From Wurfbainia villosa (lineage: Eukaryota; Streptophyta; Magnoliopsida; Zingiberales; Zingiberaceae): a stretch of 64,000 nucleotides of DNA. Below the pieces are notes generated by a model. That model was not told where the DNA came from. It saw only the letters and a list, made by a program, of their open reading frames with translations, and made no database searches. Below, piece by piece: positions 13,892 to 25,216 of this stretch (positions within the stretch are counted from its first letter, which is position 1; the number at the start of each line of letters is the position of its first letter). The DNA lies in NCBI GenBank assembly GCA_025175895.1, contig CM045990.1, forward strand, positions 56,297,704 to 56,361,703, given 5' to 3'. The position numbers and the translations under genes were made by a program.

Positions 13892-16800
13892 TCATTTACC
13901 TCTTGAAGGTCGTCTTCCTTCCATTGCTTCCTTTTTCTCTTGACAACTTTGGCAAATAAATGGACCGTCCCAGGGTTGCTGTCTTCCGTGCTGATGTGAA
14001 TTTCCATTGACAGAAAAGCTCTCATTGGGTTTCATCTTGATCTGGCATATTGCACATAAGTAGAGCTTGAACAGGTTGTGGATTGGATACGCTGCGTTCA
14101 ACCTGCATTTCATTTGAAAAGTATTCATTGTGTCACAAGAGATTAAGTCGAGATTTAGTTTAATTTTATCTTACAAGATTTGATATGTTGCCATAGTAAA
14201 CGAAGAGTAGTTCACAAAAGGTTTATATTGATAGTGCATGTAAAACTTAGCCAAAACTTTTGACCTTTGGGAGAGCAGTGCAGACTCTCCTTCGAATATT
14301 TCCTCCACAACATCTGGCTCCACAAAGTTCCTATCAGAATTTGATGATAACTCAGGAGACTTCCGCCTGAACATGTGTTTGAGTACACCCATTCCTTGTT
14401 TCTTGGTTGGTGGTGCAGTAGGAGTTATTTTCTCCGGTGGTAATATGTCGATCACAATGCAAGTAGTATCATCTTTAAGTCCTTCCACTTGCACGGCTTC
14501 CTGCAAAAGAGGATATCCGATATTGACAAAAGGAATCAATCAAGGGTGTGCTTGTGCCACAACTCAAAAATAGGCAAGCCTCTAAGTACCTTGACAATTT
14601 GATGGGCTGCAACATCTGCCGGCAGGCCACGTGAGCAATTCAATGCCATTTGAGGAGTCAAAGCATCCCAAACACCATCACTTGCAATGATAAGTCGACC
14701 TCCAGCATTTGAGAGCTGCAGCAAGCATGAAACCGTTTGTTCATGGTGGATTTCTCCAGAATACAAAGAGCCAAGTTACACTTGGTCATTCAAAGATTGT
14801 GGATCCTGTTAAAGTTATGTCATTTACTTTTCCGACATTTCAGCATGAAGAATGCAAAAAGATATAACTTCAAATCATCAACCCCATCCTTAATTACACG
14901 ATTCATTTCCCAACAGGTTCAGCTAGAGATGATACAGTTGACCCGACCTATTTACATGACTAGACCCGGCCCACAATTTTGCAAGTTTAGATTTGAGGTA
15001 ACCAAGTTCGGGTCTTAAATGGGTTAAACCACTTATGACCCACCAAAAAAGGGATTGGATAGGGTCATAAATGGTTCATCTCATTTGTGACTTGTTTATA
15101 AATATATAAATATTTCATAAGTTTATAAACATATAATATAATAGCATATATATTATAACAATGGTATGTATTGTATTTTAATTTTTTATATAATTAAAAA
15201 TAGTTAATATGCTATTTGTATTTAAAATTCATTTGAATTTATTAAATGGGTCGTGTCATTCAATCCATTTATGACTAATTTAATTATATAGGTCGTGTCA
15301 CATTTTGACCCATTTATAAGAGGATACAGCCGCTTATAAATGGGCCGTAAACAGATTATACATTTTGACCCATTTATCAAATAGGTTAATTTGGGTTGAG
15401 ATTAAACTGGTCACAGGTAAATTAAACACAATTCCTTCCTTTCTGATCTGCCAACCCAAATTACCGCACCTAAGTTCAATCTAAGCCACCTAGAGTCTAA
15501 TACTTAATAAGCAACAATTCAGAGAAAAGACGATGTTATTTGTATAATGAACTTCAAATGATAATAGTGCTAGCATAGATAGTTCCCTTTAAATCATTGC
15601 ATACCTTCACTTGCTTAACATGAGGTACAGGAACAATAAATTCACCTACATCCTTATCCCCAATCGATCTCGATAAACATAAGCCACCTGGCCAACACCT
15701 GAGAGGACCAATCTATAAAAAAAAAAGGAAATATGTGAGTGTAATGTCATAACTAAAATAAAAAGAATTCATAGTTTCAACAGTTGCAGTAAACCAGAAT
15801 AAAGCATCACTATAGAGAAACTAAAAATAGATCTTTAATTGGAGTACTCATGCAGCTATTAGGATTATAACTCAATGTGACAACAAGATTATTTAATTGT
15901 TCTCCTCTTAATTGATAATGCAGAAACAAGAAATGAATAATTGACAAACAAACATAAAGCTACATGATACAAATATCTAAACCTTTTTTCTATTAAAATT
16001 GTACATACTGTTGTCAACTTTGAACATGAAAAAAAAAAAAGCAGCAGCCAAAATGGTCTGGAATAAACAAACCTCTGCACCTCCAACTATATTCAATCTC
16101 CCAACCTCACCTCCACTTGCTATTATGCGATCAACCCTACAAAAGAATCAACTATCACACGTTCAGCACAAGGTGAATTTTGCAGCAACAAGATCATCAA
16201 GAGAAGAAACATACTCCTCTGCATTGACTTCCAGACGGTGATCTGCTGATAAATAATGAACAGAACCTTCGGCAGATTCAAGAATGCATCTTGAATCACC
16301 AACTGATGCTACGCTAACTACCCATCCATCTATTATAACAAACGTTACAGTAGTTCCTGAAGTATGTGCTGAAAAACAACCAAAAGACAGTTTACTGAAA
16401 TTGAGATCTATACAGAAAATAGAATGTCACAAGGATTCAAAAGAAAACAGAAAAAGCAGGCTAAAAGTAAATTTAAGATTAAAGTAATCTAATAGTTTAA
16501 TGTTCTTGAATGATCTGTTGAAATTCTGGATATAAGTAGAAAACTTTTCAACAATGACAAACAAAACTTCATGTTTCAGAAATGCGTTAGCATTCACACA
16601 TAAGCAATTTAATGTACACAACTGACTATAAATACTATTTTTTCTGCACCAAGCTTGAAAACCATTCAAATACTAATACAATGAGAAGCACAAAATTCAG
16701 AAAATTATCATTGTTCATCTAATAATTGAATGATTATAGTCGTTGATGTAGTAGCATAGAAATTTCAAATTCTTGCAACTACTTGTTAAATTAGGCTATG

Positions 16801-19011
16801 TAAAATAGAAAAGAGGATAAATCAAGCATAATGAACAATCAGATCTGTGAGTTACTACAACACATTTGAATGTCATGGTTATAACTTACAAATGCCATAT
16901 TGGCCAAAAAGCAACAAACTAAAAGTTAACGAGAAATATGTGTCAGCAAAGCAATTTGTTTCAGGATGAGACGAAAAGATTTCACAGGTTTCTGGATAAA
17001 TGAAAAAACAATTTTCATGCAAGATAAGAATGTAAGAACTCAAATTATGTTGCTGCAAACCAAATTGTTGGCATGCAACAGTGCATTTGTACCTATATTT
17101 TGAAAATGTTTATCTGTTTTTACAAATCCTGCAACCAAAGCTCGTGGTAGTGCAGCTAACCACTCATCCCTATTAAGATCTGAAGGAATTGCACCCAATA
17201 TATTATCCAAGAGTTTTTCCTTTGCATATATAGCAGCTCCAGAACCATTATGACCATCAAATAGCTGAAAAGTAAACAGAAGTATCTTAATAAATATTCT
17301 GCAAGATCACAGAAAATGGGAGTTAACAAAATGTGTTTGCTGAAACAGAGGATTTGAATGTGCTAGCAAACAATACAAGATCTTCGCAAAGCCACATAAT
17401 CACAAGATGTAGTTTTGCAGTTTTTCTTGGAACTTCTTTATCAACATTGTTAAATATTTCATATAAAATGATAATGCTATATGTGCCTATTGATCTGACT
17501 GTCTTCAGATCATATGCAGTTAATAAACACAAGTGGTTTTTATTATCTCATTGTCATTGGAACAAGTTTACTTACCTGCATATACAACTCAAAGTTGCTT
17601 CTGGCAGATAAATTGCACAGAAGTAATTCTTCTTGATTCCAACCAGTGCAAAAAGGATTTGAAGAGTTGCTTCTAGCAGTTAATTTGCACAGAAGTAACC
17701 CTTCTTGATTCCAACAAATGGATATAGGATTTAAAGACACAAGACTTTTGTCCAAGTACTACCTTGAGTCTCTTGACCAAGTGACATACAGATTACAATT
17801 ATCTTGTTTGTCAAAGTTTCTCACCTTACTATCCTATGTACCTCACTAGTTGGAGACGTTAAACTAATATCTAAACACTTGGAATAAAGCACGAATGCTT
17901 CAGGATACAGAAATTGTAACACTGTCAAAAAAGGATTTTCCATAAAAAAATAAACACATTGGATTGTCCCAAAATCAATTGGAAAAATAACGGATACTGA
18001 AATAATAATAGTTACCCAAAATTGGACCTGTCAGAAAATATTGTTTGTAATACACTAACCTACAATTCAGCAATATGCTTCCACACTTAAACACACCTTT
18101 GATGTCAATCCTTAACTAATTAAGGCATCCAATTGTTTTTTTTTCTGTCTTATTTTCTTTGGATGACTTAGCACCAACTAGCAGATTATCAGAGTGCCAC
18201 TTGAGTACACATGATCAGCAGCTGGCAGACTCTCCTACAGTATAATATTCAGTCGATGTCATGACACGAAGGCACATAAATTTGGGTCAATTCTGAAAAT
18301 TCAAGCTGAATTGGCCTGAAGCTACCAAACAAGAGCATTTTAAACTTATCCTAAAAGTATTCTATTCGATGGAAATGATTCCTGCTGTGTTTATTTTCTT
18401 TAAAAACAAAATATATCCAAGGAAGATGAGAAGGTGTCAATTCACTAGGGAACTTATTCTGAGAGTGACTTTATTTCATTTATCTATGCACAATAAGAAT
18501 TAGCAATTGAGAAGGAAATAAAATCGAGAGGCCTCAAATTTCAAATGAACACAAAAGTTGGGAGCAAAAAAAAAAAAAAAAAAAGTGTCTCCAATCAAAC
18601 ACCAACAAATTATCATTTCAAATACGAACAAAAAATAAAATAAAAAATTTCCGAAAAGATATAATTTTATCAGACATATATATTGCAAAATGCCGTTTTT
18701 TTTTTTATAAAAGTAAAACCTTTAAGTCCAGAACAAATTCAAAGAACCGACAAGCTCACAGCAGCCTCCAATGGAATAGTTCAGAACCCGAAACATAAGT
18801 AAAAACGATCTCGTACCACAAAAACCGAGAATGTGGCGTCAGAATCCCCCGGGTCGCGCTGGAGAGCTGTCTCGATGAGAGTAAAGTCCTCCCCTTTCTT
18901 ACTCTGGCTGGCCTGACCATGCAACACGTCCGGCCTCTCCATCTTCTCGCTCGAAGTCTCCCGCCTCAACAGAACTGCTAGAGGCACCATCTCCGTACGT
19001 TCCGCAGCCAC
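13892..19011 (-). CDS. Protein phosphatase 2C, plant PP2C12/PP2C15-like
   Basis: This is a Mg/Mn-dependent Ser/Thr phosphatase of the PPM family. Eight exons, read from high to low coordinate, splice in frame: 18817-19011, 17093-17264, 16215-16368, 16073-16136, 15605-15712, 14590-14715, 14265-14500 and 13892-14102. They give about 421 residues, close to the ~430 of the Arabidopsis At1g47380/At1g68410 group. PP2C metal and phosphate motifs are present in order: KKGEDF near residue 40, FDGHNGS, SVASVGDSRC, LSADHR, CWPGGLCLSRSIGD, IIASDGVWDAL and DDTTCIVIDI. The C-terminus has two CxxC pairs (CAIC, CQSC), which look like a zinc-binding tail. The start is the first of two in-frame ATGs (residues 1 and 8). 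The last exon ends in AG|GTAAAT just before the stop, so an extra downstream exon is possible. It is convergent with MED14. Confidence 0.92.
14930..15425. repeat. AT-rich insertion-like block with repeated GACCCATTTAT motifs
   Basis: Inside the PP2C intron 14716-15604 the motif GACCCATTTAT, or its complement ATAAATGGGTC, and close variants recur near both ends of a roughly 500-bp AT-rich block (for example around 15030, 15065, 15245, 15310 and 15370). This sub-terminal clustering is typical of small non-autonomous DNA elements. I could not define terminal inverted repeats or a target duplication, so the nature of the block is inferred. Confidence 0.35.
17593..17736. repeat. 72-bp imperfect tandem duplication in PP2C intron 1
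   Basis: Two copies of a 72-bp unit stand head to tail (17593-17664 and 17665-17736). Both begin AGTTGCTTCT and share TTGCACAGAAGTAA and CTTCTTGATTCCAAC, with scattered mismatches. The duplication is intronic and has no coding effect. Confidence 0.85.
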
Positions 19012-21362
19012 CTCTAAGACGAGTCACGACTCCACCTGCTCAAGATCGCGACTTCAAACAAACCTCAAAACGCGAGTCGCATTACCTTAAGCTGCTCGAA
19101 TCCATGAAAATCTAGATTAGATCAAGAGAGTCAGGGAGAAAGAAGCAAAACAAAAAGGATTGCTTGAGGAATCAAGGAATAGAAAGGGAGCAATAGAAGT
19201 GGAAGCAGCCGCTTCTTACTCTTCTTCCCCACCAACGCGAACCCTTCGCTGGCTTTCCGCGTAGCGGTACGAAGTGAGCAACCTGTCCTAATTCCTTTTG
19301 TAGGAAATGTTACGCCGATACAAACACATACCTTGTTGATTATTGGGTAGATATGCGGAATTCCGTGTGGGCCCAGCTACGTGCTGTCGCCATTTGCCTC
19401 ACGTCTTCGTCGGGTATTTTTCTCTCGCTGGTATTTGAAGAAACCTTTTTTAAGAAACCCCTGGTTTCATTTTTTTTCCGTTGACGCCCCTACTTTCTAT
19501 TTATTAAAAAAAACAGTTTTATCCAAAGAACCCCAACAATTTTGATCAAGGATTTTTCAAAAAAAAATAAAAATTGACATAACACTCTCAAATGATATAA
19601 GATTTTCTTAAAAATTAGATATGTTTAATATCATCTAGCACTTTTTAGACTAACCTTTAGACATAACCATAAAAAATACGTAAAAATATAATAGAACTCT
19701 TAACAGTTTTCAGTCGAATAATTAGATAGTTTTTTTCGGATCCAATTACTTTGTAATCATTTAATAATTTTTGGTAAAACTATTAGGTGATCTTATATGT
19801 CTAAAGATTTCAAAGAGGAAAACACTAAAAGACATTAAATTGGATCCTTTAGAATTTCGGTGAAACTGTTAAATTATCTTATAAGATTTTAGAGGATCTA
19901 ACCAATATAAAATTATATTATTTTTTATTTTTTTAATCTTCTACTAGTTTTGGGCATAATCTTGTAAGACTTGCACTTTAAAAAAAACATACCAGCACTC
20001 AAATGACATTCTAGCTATTCTTCTAAAGTAAAAGTAATAGAAAATATAGAATGGAATAAATAAAAAATTTCATTTCATAGCTCCTCTCATTTTTCTAGCA
20101 ATGCCCTTCTAGTTTCAAAAATCTTATAAAGTTAGATACATAGATATATAAATAAAAAAAATGGAAAGAAAGTGGGGCAATGAGTTGGATTCACGGGATT
20201 GTAATTAAGGATTAGATTTCTTGAGTCTTGACTTAACTGCAAGCAATCGCGGCCTAATTGACGCTTCTTTGACCCGAAATTTCGGCCCATAAAATTATTA
20301 AATGCAAGTGCCAACTTGAAAACGTGGACTAGCTGTACAGGATTTACAAGGTTGGAACAGCAAGCAACCAAATAATAAATAAATAAATACTAACCTGAAA
20401 TTTTATTTTTATTTTTAATAATCATCGAAATATCATTTCAGCTCATGGATGATTTGTATTGCTCGGTGAAAAAGTAATGTGGCAGCTCAGAAAATGAAAA
20501 AGAAATCATAATTCTACTGGTTAGGGATTGAAATAAAAAGAATTTAGAATTTTAAAAAAATGTTCTTATGATGTTAAAATTTAATTGGGGCAAAATGAAA
20601 AAGGAGGTAAGCTTCTATCATGAATAAGCTCATAAATGAAGTTTTTCTTGATTATTTTGGAAGAACGAGAAGAAGTTAAGATGCCAGAAATGTAGGTAGC
20701 AGCAGTTTAAGCATGTAAGAAATTTTATTTCTTTTCTTTCCAGTTTCATTTAAGGCATGCTTACTCTACTGGAGGAGGCAGGAGGGGGAGAGAAAAGAGA
20801 CGGAAAAGGGCAAGTAAACAGCAATTACTCTAAAAAATTAAAATAATTTCCACTTGTTTAATTTTGATACTAGACTATATCATTGTTCCATTCTACTAGC
20901 ACACCATATCAAACACCATGAAGATCACAACCTACATAATGAGTTTTTTTCCCCTTCATCAAGTGCAATGTTTACTTAAAAATGCTCAAGAATATTGTCA
21001 CTTATTATGGACAAAATCAGAAGGTAAAGAATCTGATAAATTTTCAAATCTAGAGCAAAAGTTGATTCCAAGAAAACCATAGATTTTGGTTCAAGCGATA
21101 TCAAAGTTGTTACTTTCTTCAGCATACACGTGGCACACATTCAATGACCAATACTATGGATGAATAATTTTACCACGAACACTTGCAAAAAGTTATAATT
21201 TCTTCTTCTATATCCATCCTTTTGTTCTACATCTTAAGGATTCAAGTTTACACAAGGCTTAAAATTATCTTCACGAAAAAAGCACTCAGAGTACTATGCA
21301 TGTCACACTACAAATAATCACAAAAAGAACTTTACAAGAAAAGGAGAAGAAAAAAAAAATCA
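19012..21362. other. PP2C 5' UTR/promoter and spacer to next gene
   Basis: The first 250-300 bases upstream of the PP2C start are relatively GC-rich and fit a 5' UTR and core promoter. From about 19.45 to 21.0 kb the DNA is AT-rich with no gene that I can support. The last few hundred bases before 21363 should be the 3' UTR of the neighbouring minus-strand gene. Confidence 0.55.
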
Positions 21363-24300
21363 CTATACTTCAGTTTCGACAATCTCAATTGAAGAAACTG
21401 ATCTACTTGAATGGCCTCTGTAAGACCTTCCTCTCTCGATAGTTCCTTCTTTCTCAAGAGAGTAAGCTAAAATAACCTTGATGACTTGTCTGAATCTTCT
21501 CCTGTAGGTTGGAAACTTGGAGCCACTTCTCGTCATACCAACCAACCTTAGAATTAATACAAAAAATCGTACAGCGAAAACACAAAACATTTAACATACG
21601 TATCAAATAAAATTGTAATGGAAGTAGATAGGTAAGTGATAATATCCTTAAAATTGCATCAAGAGCTTCTAACTTTGAATCTGAGCAAAAGATGACAATA
21701 TGCAACAATTCATGCAATTTTAACAAGCTCATAACTGAAACTGTTTCTAACCTTCTACTGATTGCTTGAATCTGAGCAGTCCTAATAACATCTTGGCTGG
21801 CCATGGCATCGATGCCCATTGCTTGCACTGATGATGTGTTACTCCCGGCGAACAGAACCAACTTCTCCAAGAGCCTAACCTCGTCTTCTTTCAAATTCAG
21901 GACCTTGATTTGCTCCATCAGTACCATCACAGGCTGGAAGAACCAATCCAGCAACCGATCTTGTGGTCGGTTCAAGTGTGTAATTTCGATACCACCACTC
22001 AACAATATTCCACCAGAACCAGACTTGATAGAGAAGAGGAGAGTGTGCAGAAAAGCATACGAAGGTAGCCCAATGCCAACTGTCTCTTGACTGCGTCCCT
22101 TGGTTTGTAACCAATCACTGAGATGGAAGGTTGTGATTATGTTTGCATCGACAAGTTCCTTGCCCCTGGCTTCAGAAGATTTCATAATTTCTCCCCATAT
22201 CTGTACCATTGACATTTCATTTATTACAGGTCAAAAGGATCATGAAATCCAAATATCTTTCCATAAATATATTTTGCAAAAGAACAACATAGATTGTATG
22301 GAAGAAAACCAACCTAGAAGGACATCACCAAGATTCCACACCAAGTTATAGAATTAGACAATCACATAAGAAATAACACGTCATTTTGTGAAACCAGCTC
22401 AGGAATCAGCATAACCACAGTTTGCTTAAACTAACTTCTATTTATCAGACACTAAAATTTAGTATCAGGAACAACTACATTTCAAAGCCCTAGAATTTTC
22501 ACATTCAGAGATCTGAACTAAGTATTCCAGCTCAGGAATCAGCAGAAATACAGGGTTGTTAAACTAACTATTGCTTATCAGACACTAAAATATAGTAGCA
22601 GGAACAACTAAATTTCAAAGTCATGGAATTTTTATAATCCAAGCTCTCAAGATAAAATCTTTCAAAAAAGATCTACATCAGATTCTGAAATAACTGTAGC
22701 AAGCTTGTCATGGTGGAAGAAATGATATCCACAATCCAATTGGTTTAAATGGAGGTGTTACCTGTACCATTTTGACCTCTTGTATTGTGTCTCTGATAGA
22801 CCTTGAAGGAGCCAAAGTAGGTACCAACATTGAAGGAGCTGATGAAGAAGCATGACTAGCTTTTACTGCTTTAAAAGAATTTGATCCAATCGAAAATTCT
22901 TCTGAATGAGACATCTTTCTCTTTCTATACCGAGGTCTGACCAAGTAATGAGAAAGCTATTCTTAGAAATGAAAAGCATAATCTTTTTTTTTTGTTTTTT
23001 TTTTTGCTGATCTACTATAGAACAATGATTTAATAGAAGAGTGGGAAAAAAACAATTGATTGGCATTACTTTGGAAGAATGGTCCCTTCTTTTAGATATA
23101 GCCAATCATTAGTGTACTCATCAAACTCTGCAACCATGGCAACCACAAAGGCAACTCCTCGTTTGAAAGATCTTTCCTATATAAAGAAGTAAAATTTGAA
23201 TGTTATTTATTTTCAACATAAACAAATGCAGAGGTAATTTAACAAGCACAGAGCATAGACCAAGAAGATAGTAAGAACAGAAAAGGACCTGATACACAAT
23301 GACAGATCCATATAACCCAATGAAGATACTTGAGACAATAGCCAACAGGAAACTACCGAGAACAACTAAAGGCCAAAGTAGAATAGCAAGACCAGCAATA
23401 GGCACACAAGCTGTCTCAATAAATGGCCCTTCCCGACTTATAAGATCCTGTAATAGCCTCTGCCAGCCTTTGAATAGCATATAGGGGCTTTTTACCAATG
23501 CAATAACAGTGTAAAGTGGAATATCGACAACTAAGCCCAACAAAGCAACCACCACACAAGCAGGTATCTCTATAAACCTGCAGAGAAATAGAGAAGATGT
23601 AATACTTCTCAATAGGTGTGAATATCAAATAAACTATACTTGAATTCATGCACTGGTATGGCAATTAATAAAATTGTTTAAACTGGAATAATAGTATAAT
23701 TGTTTCTTAAACATGCAGTGTAGAAAAAAGAAGGATAAAGTTAAACAAAAAAAAAAACTTTACTGCAAACTTTTCAGATTGGAGAGCTCATTACGTTACC
23801 TACTCCAGATAATGTTGGTCGGCTGCTATCTGAAATTTAATAATCAAAGGAAGTAAAAGGATTTAACTTATATACCTAATTGAATATGACTGATCATGAT
23901 GAGCTTTTTCGCGCAGCTCTTTTAAGTAAAGAGGATAGGAGTGGTAGCAGATATCAGCAAAATCTCTCACTACGGTACAGCTTCCTTTAATAGTGCTCCA
24001 TGTACCATCCTGCTTAATGGAAAAAGATAAGAGACGGTATAATGGAATAACTAAGAAAATAATACACAATCTCCATTTAAACAGTTTTTTACCACAATGG
24101 AGTGAAAAATTATCTCTGTTTCATTGTCCTCTCGGAAGGCCTCAAAAGTTGACACCCATGGTGTGAAGAAACCATAACCAACTCCTACAAGTACAGTCCC
24201 TGATATTGCAATGGCCAGCCATAGCCCAAGGAATACAGGTAATGCAAACAATAACGCAAGTTTTAGTGCTGTATTTACACAAGTAGATCTGCAATTGACC

Positions 24301-25216
24301 AATAGAACCAGGGTCAGCAACTTAAAAAGCCTTGACGAATAATCCGTAATCATATATATACTGCTAGAATACAATTACAACTGTACTGTTTTCCCACTAG
24401 AAATCATAGTTTTCCTCTTCTGAATTGCTTACTTTCCTTTTCCCTCCCTTTTTGCGAATCAAATAAAATCCCCTTTTATCTGCAAATGTATGGCTAAGAA
24501 TCTGGGAAAAAGTAAAACTCTGATTCTAGGTTCTTCTAGGACCACCATCAATTTCTCAAACCAAGTTTAATAAAATCATATAAAGCACTTCCGAGCAATG
24601 AATCTTACCGCTATTTTAAATATAATTTTGGTTATTGCAATCACGGACGTGAGAAGCACACTTGGAAACATGGCAGTTAGATTAGCTTACAAAAGATAGC
24701 TGGTTAATTAGACACAGATTTTAGGCTGTGATGATTTGGCATCAATTAATGACTAGAAAAGGCCATTAAAATCCAAAGTTGCTGAAGACCTAATCAATAA
24801 CCAAAAGTCCCTCTCTTTTTTTCCAAAACAAAGAAGCGGAAGTCTCTGGAAGGTAAAATGACTCGCCTCGCAATAGAGTAAACGGTCCAGCCAACATGAG
24901 CTGGAAACATCCCCAGTATCACCCCAACGTTCCCCAGAATCAACGCTGCCGCCGCCACAGGGCCGACCACCAGAGCTGCAGTCAATAATCCACCATCAGA
25001 AAGGAGCAAACTTTAGCAAGACTCGATCGACGAGAAGCCACGAAAAGTCAAAAAGGCGGGACCTTTTAGGGCCCCGAGGAAGAGGGCGGAGCAGAAGGCG
25101 ATGACGACATACACGACGCGGGCGGACTGCCTTACGGCGTCAATCGGCTCCGCGTAGTTGGTCCGAACCCAGAGCGCCAAGGAATCCAGCGGCGACGAGG
25201 GCATCGGAGACTCCAT
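21363..25216 (-). CDS. Multi-pass membrane protein, At3g27390-like
   Basis: This is a plant-specific family of membrane proteins with no established biochemical function. Nine exons, from high to low coordinate, splice in frame: 25063-25216, 24867-24975, 24093-24288, 23876-24009, 23289-23577, 23070-23176, 22762-22936, 21752-22200 and 21363-21546. They give about 598 residues, near the usual family length. Hydrophobic segments include VVYVVIAFCSALFLGAL, LVVGPVAAAALILGNVGVIL, ALKLALLFALPVFLGLWLAI, IPACVVVALLGLVVDIPLY and VPIAGLAILLWPLVVLGSFL. Family landmarks are DGTWSTIK, VRDFADICYHSY, KSPYMLFKGWQRLL and SREGPFIETACVPIAGLA. The start is the first ATG in frame; translation upstream would need a non-ATG codon. 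The intron between exons 2 and 3 fits only if its donor is GC (AG|GCGAGT). The C-terminus is Arg- and Ser-rich. It is divergent from the gene starting at 28664. Confidence 0.9.
22394..22640. repeat. 133-bp tandem duplication in an intron
   Basis: Two head-to-tail copies begin CCAGCTCAGGAATCAGCA at 22394 and 22527. They share TTATCAGACACTAAAAT and CAGGAACAACTA, with a few mismatches; the second copy fades out near 22640. It lies within the intron 22201-22761 of the minus-strand membrane-protein gene. Confidence 0.85.

Noticed and set aside
18568..18585. Poly-A run
   Set aside because: Simple sequence in an intron, with no target duplication to suggest a retrogene.
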